From Ghiorsea sp. (GTDB taxonomy: Bacteria > Pseudomonadota > Zetaproteobacteria > Mariprofundales > Mariprofundaceae): 56,905 nucleotides of DNA. The translations under genes and the position numbers were made by a program. Within the stretch, counting starts at the first letter, position 1. Every line of letters starts with the position of its first letter. Location: contig JALWRX010000074.1 of the NCBI GenBank assembly GCA_027080505.1, forward strand, positions 1 through 56,905. Direction: 5' to 3'. Under the pieces are notes generated by a model that ran no database searches, was not told the DNA's origin, and was given only the letters and a program-made list of their open reading frames with translations. Positions 52,555 through 56,905 of the stretch are shown here, piece by piece.

Positions 52555-53931
52555 ATGATAAATGGAATGAGTAAGACAATTAGGTTGTTTATTGCATTAA
52601 ATTTAATGGTTGCTTTTGTGACAGGGTGTGGATCAAAGAGTATTGATTCATCAAAAAAGTATCAGTCCAAGAACATTAAAGTGAAAGAGCACCCTACTTT
52701 TATTGGGGAACCATTGTATTTAGTCAAGGAATATGGAAAAATAATGATAGCTTATGGAGCGTCGGCTAATAGACTTAGAAGTACTGGCAGGGGAAATGAG
52801 AGCTACAAATTAAATAACCTCACACCTTCTGAAGGTTCTAATTTTTTTAAGACTATCAATACGGCTACTGTCTGCTCTGATGGTATGTTTAGGTATCCCT
52901 GTGTTGTTGATTTAAAAGGCACTTTGTACAATTGGGAACCTGCTCGAAAAGAGAATGGGGAAGTTGAGCAGGGGAAGTACTTGGTAACATTTAATATGGG
53001 CAGGTATAAAGAATATGCGGCTCGAGACTTAAGAAAAATAGGCATAACAGATAAAGTGAGGGGGGAAATTATCCGAGCCGTCACTCATGAAATCACTAAG
53101 TATAAAAGAAATATGGATGCTCTTAAGAAACAAGAGATTCCTATTGCTAAAGAAGCAATTGTTGTAGATAAATCAGGATTTTTAAGCTTAAAGGAAAAAG
53201 CTAAGTACAAGAAAAGGTTCGACTCTGTAGATTATCGAGAGATTGCCTTAATCGACTATGTATGGGATACCAATAAAAAAACAATGGATAATATAAGAGA
53301 CATAACTAGTATGTTTTCGTTAAAGTTAAAAGATAGAGTGGATAACTATCGGTATAAGCTTAAAAAAGACACCTGTAAGAAATTTTCCAATCTTGGAGAT
53401 GATCCATTTCGTATTTCGAACACTTATTATTCTACTCATGATTGTATAGTGTCTAATGATAAAAAAACAGGGCAACCACTGAGGCATACGAGACTAGTTT
53501 TTCATTCAAAATATTTTACAAACCTAATGCCCTCAAATATGTTGTTGTCCGATGGTCGCATTACCGTAAAAAAACATGACATGAAACTTGAAATTGAAAA
53601 CAACACGGATGATTTCGCTGAAATTAAGCAGGTTTCACTATATTATTCGAGGTCTGATAAAGGGAGCAGTGGAATTCCGTATAAGCTTAACTGGTCTCAA
53701 TCGTATGGCTCAATGTCGCCCCAATCGGTGATTAATATAAGTGAAGAGTTTTCACAATTATATTATTCTATAAGCCGTAATTTAAGAACTTATAATTTAA
53801 CCTTAGAGCAAGCAAAAAGTACGTATTTAGATATGGGCTTTGCAATTCGGTATGCCATTGGTGGCAAAGAGTACACTTTTTATAAGAAGCAAAAAAAATC
53901 GTTACTTGCTTTAATTGATGCTAAGCGATGA
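52555..53931 (+). CDS. Lipoprotein of unknown function (cargo gene 1)
   Basis: No family recognised. A 458-residue lipoprotein with signal peptide ending in the lipobox VTGC (Cys near residue 25), then a large exported domain rich in Lys, Tyr, Ser and Asn, with probable helices at 180-215 and 240-290 and a beta-rich C-terminal third. Four to five cysteines after the lipid Cys (VCSDG, YPCVV, DTCKK, HDCIV) may form disulfides. The ATG at 52555 follows AGAGGAA; a start four codons later is possible. Codon use is more A+T-rich than in the neighbours, a sign of transfer. It overlaps the next gene by four bases. Confidence 0.8.
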   Translation: MINGMSKTIRLFIALNLMVAFVTGCGSKSIDSSKKYQSKNIKVKEHPTFIGEPLYLVKEYGKIMIAYGASANRLRSTGRGNESYKLNNLTPSEGSNFFKTINTATVCSDGMFRYPCVVDLKGTLYNWEPARKENGEVEQGKYLVTFNMGRYKEYAARDLRKIGITDKVRGEIIRAVTHEITKYKRNMDALKKQEIPIAKEAIVVDKSGFLSLKEKAKYKKRFDSVDYREIALIDYVWDTNKKTMDNIRDITSMFSLKLKDRVDNYRYKLKKDTCKKFSNLGDDPFRISNTYYSTHDCIVSNDKKTGQPLRHTRLVFHSKYFTNLMPSNMLLSDGRITVKKHDMKLEIENNTDDFAEIKQVSLYYSRSDKGSSGIPYKLNWSQSYGSMSPQSVINISEEFSQLYYSISRNLRTYNLTLEQAKSTYLDMGFAIRYAIGGKEYTFYKKQKKSLLALIDAKR

Positions 53932-54236
53932 TGGGTATAAAATATTTCAACTGTCAAACAGAAGATTTAGATACATGTTTTGAAAGGGGAGGGCACCTCG
54001 TAGGTATTGGGGGAAAATTATTATGGTGGTCATGTGCTCTTGTAGTTTCTGCTTTTTTATTCTCAGAAGTTCCTGAAGTATATCTCAAGGTTCATTTAGA
54101 AAAAAATGCCTTGTCGGAGATATGGTTTACTATGGTTAGGCTTGCAGTGCTTCTGGGTATATTAGCTGCAATTGTATATAACTGCGGAATGGCTATGCGA
54201 GATAGGGTGCGCAGAGAACGGAAGAAGGAAAAATAA
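53928..54236 (+). CDS. Small two-helix membrane protein (cargo gene 2)
   Basis: A 102-residue protein with two hydrophobic helices (about residues 30-48 and 68-86) and a strongly basic C-terminal tail (RDRVRRERKKEK). The start overlaps the lipoprotein stop as ATGA, so they are made together. Both are in the 2.2-kb inserted segment. No family recognised. A membrane partner or anchor for the lipoprotein is inferred from the coupling. Confidence 0.7.
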   Translation: MMGIKYFNCQTEDLDTCFERGGHLVGIGGKLLWWSCALVVSAFLFSEVPEVYLKVHLEKNALSEIWFTMVRLAVLLGILAAIVYNCGMAMRDRVRRERKKEK

Positions 54237-54249
54237 GACCCTTCTCTTT

Positions 54250-54280
54250 CTTTAATAAGATAAAAAGTTCTGTTCCCTTG
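54250..54280. repeat. Short repeat, copy 2 (partner at 31808)
   Basis: CTTTAATAAGATAAAAA identical to 31808-31824, with similar following bases. It begins 13 bases after the stop of the small membrane protein gene. Confidence 0.5.
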
Positions 54281-54345
54281 AGACTGCAAATTAGTTTGTG
54301 TATCTGCTGTTTTTATCATCTATACGAAGTCGGTTAGTCGATCTT

Positions 54346-54514
54346 CGGAGGGGTCAGATACCGTCTTGGCAGTCAAGCTTTTTTAGCCAAGAATTCTGGA
54401 TCAAAGGGAATTCCATTTTTCAACACGCCATAGATGATATGTATCAATTTCCGCATAATCGCACCCACAATCAACATTTTTGGTTTGCCTGCTTTTAATC
54501 AGCGGAGGGGTCAG
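54346..54514. repeat. 12-bp direct repeats flanking the IS remnant
   Basis: CGGAGGGGTCAG occurs at 54346-54357 and again at 54503-54514. Between them lies the IS110-type fragment. The repeat may be a relic of recombination or the boundary of a small element. Confidence 0.6.
54373..54497 (-). pseudogene. C-terminal remnant of an IS110-family transposase
   Basis: On the minus strand 41 codons read [21 protein letters not shown], then [12 protein letters not shown] and a stop. This matches the conserved C-terminus of IS110/IS116/IS902 transposases (GAxMRKLxHxxYGVLKxGxPFDP). Everything before the Lys/Gly-rich start is missing, so only the tail of the gene survives. The rest of the 390-base gap around it holds no gene. 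Confidence 0.75.
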
Positions 54515-54626
54515 GTCTTGTTCCGTGCATTGCTCACACATAGAGTGCTTTAATAACTCTTACTAAGTTAGACTTATCCTAATCGAAAGTATGGTGGATG
54601 ATTATTTTAGCTGCTCAAGTAAACAG

Positions 54627-54702
54627 TCAAAACCAGCGCATAAGAAAGCGTACAATACGCTTGGTGTTTACAGAAAATAATTTGTCTGTATAAAAGCTGC
54701 CT
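54627..54702. repeat. 76-bp direct repeat, copy inside the flavoprotein gene
   Basis: The right border of the inserted segment. It starts exactly at the stop codon of the flavoprotein gene and covers its last 24-25 codons. Identical to 52317-52392. Confidence 0.9.
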
Positions 54703-56069
54703 GCAATACGTTTGTTCACTTCGGCAAGCGTAGGGTAAGGCGCAATGGCAGATGCCATAGCACCAATTTTCATCTTTTGCGAAATCGCTAAAATCCAAGG
54801 TTGAATCAATTCGCCCGCATGTAATCCCACAATGCTTGCACCTAAAATTAGACCTTTGGGTGTGACCACGACTTTAACCAAACCTTCAGTGCGTTGTTCA
54901 GCCTGAGCTCTATCATTTTCTGTGAAATCCCACTTCAAAACACGCACTTCTTTGCCCTGTGCTTTGGCATCGGCTTCGGTTAAACCCACATGTGCCAGCT
55001 CAGGGTCGGTATAGGTTACCCATGGCACAGCCGAATAATCAACCTTAGCAGGTATTTTGAACAAAATATTACGAATAATAATGCCCGCTTGATATGCAGC
55101 CATATGGGTAAACTGATAAGGGCCAGCCACATCACCAATGGCAAATATCTTTTTGTTACTGCTTCGTAAGCGGGCATCGACTTCAATGCCACGCGGCGAG
55201 TAGGTTACGTTTGCTGCTTCAAGATTTAAGCCAGCCACATTGGCTTTGCGACCAGTGGCAATCAATAAATGAGAACCAATAATATCACACACTTTCATGC
55301 CGCTTCCATCATCTTCAGCAAAAAAGGCATGAATACCATTTCCATGTTTCTCAAAGCGCAGATTATTCACACCTTCATGGAAATTGATGCCTTCTTTTTT
55401 CAGGTGTTCAAGCACAATACTTGTTAATTCAGGGTCATCTTTCGACATCAATTTCATCACTTCAATCACAGTGACTTTTGCGCCCAATCTTCGATGCGCT
55501 TGCGCCATCTCCATGCCAATCGGGCCACCGCCCACCACAATCAGATGTTCAATGGGTGATGTATTGTTAAAAATGTTTTCGTTGGTCAAGTAAGACACAT
55601 CATTCACCCCATCAATGGGTGGCACAAATGCCGATGAACCTGTAGCCACAACAAAATACTTGGCTTTGATGATTTGATTACCTGCTTTAACGGTATATTC
55701 ATCTATAAATTCAGCAGCAGCTTGAATCACGTTTACACCTAAACCTTCAAAACGTTCCACTGAATCATTGGGTTCAATTTGGGCAATCACATCATGGATA
55801 TGCCCATGTACCTTTTGCCAATCTACGTTGGGATTAACGGCTTCCATGCCAAAGGCAGATGCATCACGCATGGTCTGCGCCACATGCCCAGCGGCAAGAA
55901 TAGCTTTGGATGGTACACAACCCGTATTCAGACAATCGCCACCCATCTTACCTTTTTCAATCAGGACAACGGATGCACCCATTTGTACTGCACCCGCAGC
56001 AACGGATAAACCACCCGAACCTGCACCAATCACACAAATATCTGTTTTTATTATATTTTCTTTGCTCAT
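54627..56069 (-). CDS. MerA/Lpd-like pyridine nucleotide-disulfide oxidoreductase
   Basis: FAD-dependent class I oxidoreductase of 480 aa. The FAD site is ICVIGAGSGGLSVAAGA, the redox disulfide is GGDCLNTGCVPSKA, the NAD site is VVGGGPIGMEMAQ, and AIGDVAG is the second FAD motif. The C-terminal dimer domain has APYPTLAEVNKR where E3 enzymes have HxHPTLSE, so the catalytic His is replaced by Tyr. It also lacks the C-terminal Cys pair of mercuric reductase. It therefore belongs to the MerA-like group often encoded with VTT/TVP38 proteins, as here (four-base overlap). The ATG at 56069 has GGAGCAA upstream. Confidence 0.9.
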   Translation of the reverse strand: MSKENIIKTDICVIGAGSGGLSVAAGAVQMGASVVLIEKGKMGGDCLNTGCVPSKAILAAGHVAQTMRDASAFGMEAVNPNVDWQKVHGHIHDVIAQIEPNDSVERFEGLGVNVIQAAAEFIDEYTVKAGNQIIKAKYFVVATGSSAFVPPIDGVNDVSYLTNENIFNNTSPIEHLIVVGGGPIGMEMAQAHRRLGAKVTVIEVMKLMSKDDPELTSIVLEHLKKEGINFHEGVNNLRFEKHGNGIHAFFAEDDGSGMKVCDIIGSHLLIATGRKANVAGLNLEAANVTYSPRGIEVDARLRSSNKKIFAIGDVAGPYQFTHMAAYQAGIIIRNILFKIPAKVDYSAVPWVTYTDPELAHVGLTEADAKAQGKEVRVLKWDFTENDRAQAEQRTEGLVKVVVTPKGLILGASIVGLHAGELIQPWILAISQKMKIGAMASAIAPYPTLAEVNKRIAGSFYTDKLFSVNTKRIVRFLMRWF

Positions 56070-56764
56070 GTGCTTGCTCCAGTGTGCTTTATTTTTTTGT
56101 AGGCGACAGGAATCAGCGAAAGACATGCCAACCCTATCAGTGCCCCAATCATTTCAGGTGTTAAAATACCAGCGATAGAAAATTCGCCACCTTGCTCAAA
56201 TACTTTGCCCAAACCACTGCCCGCGAGGGAAAATACAAAAGTTGCAGGCATAATGCCAAAAAAGGTGGCAATCATGTAGGTGCGCAGTGATACACCCAAA
56301 AATGCAGGCGCAAGATTCACAATAAAAAAGGGAAATAACGGAACAAGGCGCAATACAAACATATAGTTCAGCGCATTTTCATTAAAACCTGCTTTCATGG
56401 ATTGAATCGATTTACCAGCCTTGGCAAGCAAGACATCACCCAATGATGTTTTAGCAATCAAAAAGATGATTGTCGCACCCAAAGTCGCACCGACTACGGT
56501 GTATAAACCACCCCAAACTGCACCAAATAAAAAGCCGCCAGCAAGCGTCATAATTGTGCCACCTGGCAAAGACAAAGCGACAACGATAATATATAAGAGT
56601 ATGTAGGCAACCGCTGCAACTAGCGGTTGTTCAGTTACCCAAGTATGCAGCTCTAAACGATGCATTTGTAATTGTTCAAAACTTAAATACTCATGCCAGC
56701 CAGCCATGAAAAACACAGTCGTAATAGCGGCGATGATGAGTAGTGGCAAACTTCTTTTTAGCAT
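56066..56764 (-). CDS. TVP38/TMEM64 (VTT-domain) membrane protein
   Basis: A 232-residue inner-membrane protein of the DedA-like VTT superfamily. A first helix at residues 8-22 is followed by the domain with LPGGTIMTLAGGFLFGAVWGG, VGATLGATIIFLIAKTSLGD and LRLVPLFPFFIVNLAPAFLGV, in five to six helices. VTT proteins are linked to lipid scrambling or undecaprenyl-phosphate recycling. The start has AAGGA upstream. It precedes the MerA-like gene in the same operon, a known pairing of unclear meaning. Confidence 0.9.
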   Translation of the reverse strand: MLKRSLPLLIIAAITTVFFMAGWHEYLSFEQLQMHRLELHTWVTEQPLVAAVAYILLYIIVVALSLPGGTIMTLAGGFLFGAVWGGLYTVVGATLGATIIFLIAKTSLGDVLLAKAGKSIQSMKAGFNENALNYMFVLRLVPLFPFFIVNLAPAFLGVSLRTYMIATFFGIMPATFVFSLAGSGLGKVFEQGGEFSIAGILTPEMIGALIGLACLSLIPVAYKKIKHTGAST

Positions 56765-56887
56765 GATGATTCCTTATGACTGATTCGCATCAGCTTGATG
56801 ATATGCCTATATAGTCGCCATACAATACACATCCTTACATATTAGACATTTATAACCTTAATGCTAAAGACTTATTCCAAACGATTT

Positions 56888-56905
56888 CAGCCAATTGCTT
56901 TAAGT
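56888..56905. mobile_element. Start of a second MITE copy, cut by the window edge
   Basis: CAGCCAATTGCTTTAAGT is identical to the inner right end of the element at 52271-52288 and is in the same orientation. The rest lies beyond the window. The 120 bases before it are the leader of the VTT gene. Confidence 0.55.

Noticed and set aside
54627-56069. E3 dihydrolipoamide dehydrogenase of the OGDH complex
   Set aside because: The catalytic His is replaced by Tyr and the gene is coupled to a VTT protein, which fits the MerA-like group better.

Overview
The window reads as a chromosomal segment of an A+T-leaning, ubiquinone-making Gram-negative proteobacterium. Pointers are UbiC, BamB and YfgM, sigma-54, long HPF, RapZ beside HPr kinase, a large NAD-glutamate dehydrogenase and an RpoS-like sigma factor. 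The combination fits a zetaproteobacterium or a related lineage, but no rRNA or marker alignment was available, so that placement is inference. Most of the sequence is tightly packed core genome. Genes overlap by 1-4 bases in long runs, and several starts are TTG or GTG with a good ribosome binding site.

Layout. 1-8.6 kb (minus): rnfH-ratA-der-bamB-yfgM, ubiC-rimI-topA and dprA. 8.6-10.5 kb (minus): a LysM protein and CcdA. 10.6-17.1 kb (minus): a regulatory phosphotransferase cluster (rpoN, hpf, ptsN, hprK, rapZ, EIIA-Man, HPr, EI) with no sugar permease. 17.2-17.9 kb (minus): monothiol glutaredoxin, BolA and a CAU tRNA. 18-23 kb (plus): an SDR protein, a lipoprotein, pmbA and adenosine kinase, closed by a bidirectional terminator facing tRNA-Met. 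23.2-27.6 kb (minus): NAD-glutamate dehydrogenase. 27.7-29.9 kb (plus): a pseudouridine synthase and two lipoproteins, one with ankyrin repeats. 32.8-36.9 kb (plus): a flavin reductase, ruvX, pyrB and pyrC. 36.9-43.6 kb (minus): yggT-proC-yggS, then a surface-glycan cluster (WecA-like, DegT-like, PIG-L, WbqC-like, PHP-like). 43.8-45.4 kb (plus): a PAS/ATPase protein and lipB. 45.5-52.1 kb (minus): two small exported proteins, apt, an rpoS-like gene, odhB and odhA. 54.6-56.8 kb (minus): a MerA-like flavoprotein and a VTT/TVP38 membrane protein.

Four places look acquired or rearranged. (1) 30.9-31.65 kb: a stand-alone caspase/CHAT-like protease gene bounded by integron-type 7-mers (GTTAGGC/GCCTAAC), with what looks like one half of an attC site three bases after its stop codon. 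(2) 34.9-35.6 kb: two GxxExxY units inserted between pyrB and pyrC. They are bounded by ACGAAG/CTTCGT repeats, one has an internal deletion, and a diverged fragment of the start of pyrC lies between them. (3) 52.1-52.3 kb: a 167-bp MITE-like element with perfect 22-bp inverted ends; a second copy begins at the right edge of the window. (4) 52.3-54.7 kb: a 2.2-kb segment carrying an unrecognised lipoprotein gene, a small membrane-protein gene and an IS110 remnant. It is flanked by perfect 76-bp direct repeats that copy the last codons of the flavoprotein gene. Segments 1 and 4 share two short flanking motifs in the same order, which may link their origins.

The strongest candidates for something undescribed are the cassette-borne CHAT-like protease and the two-gene cargo inserted at the 3' end of the flavoprotein gene.
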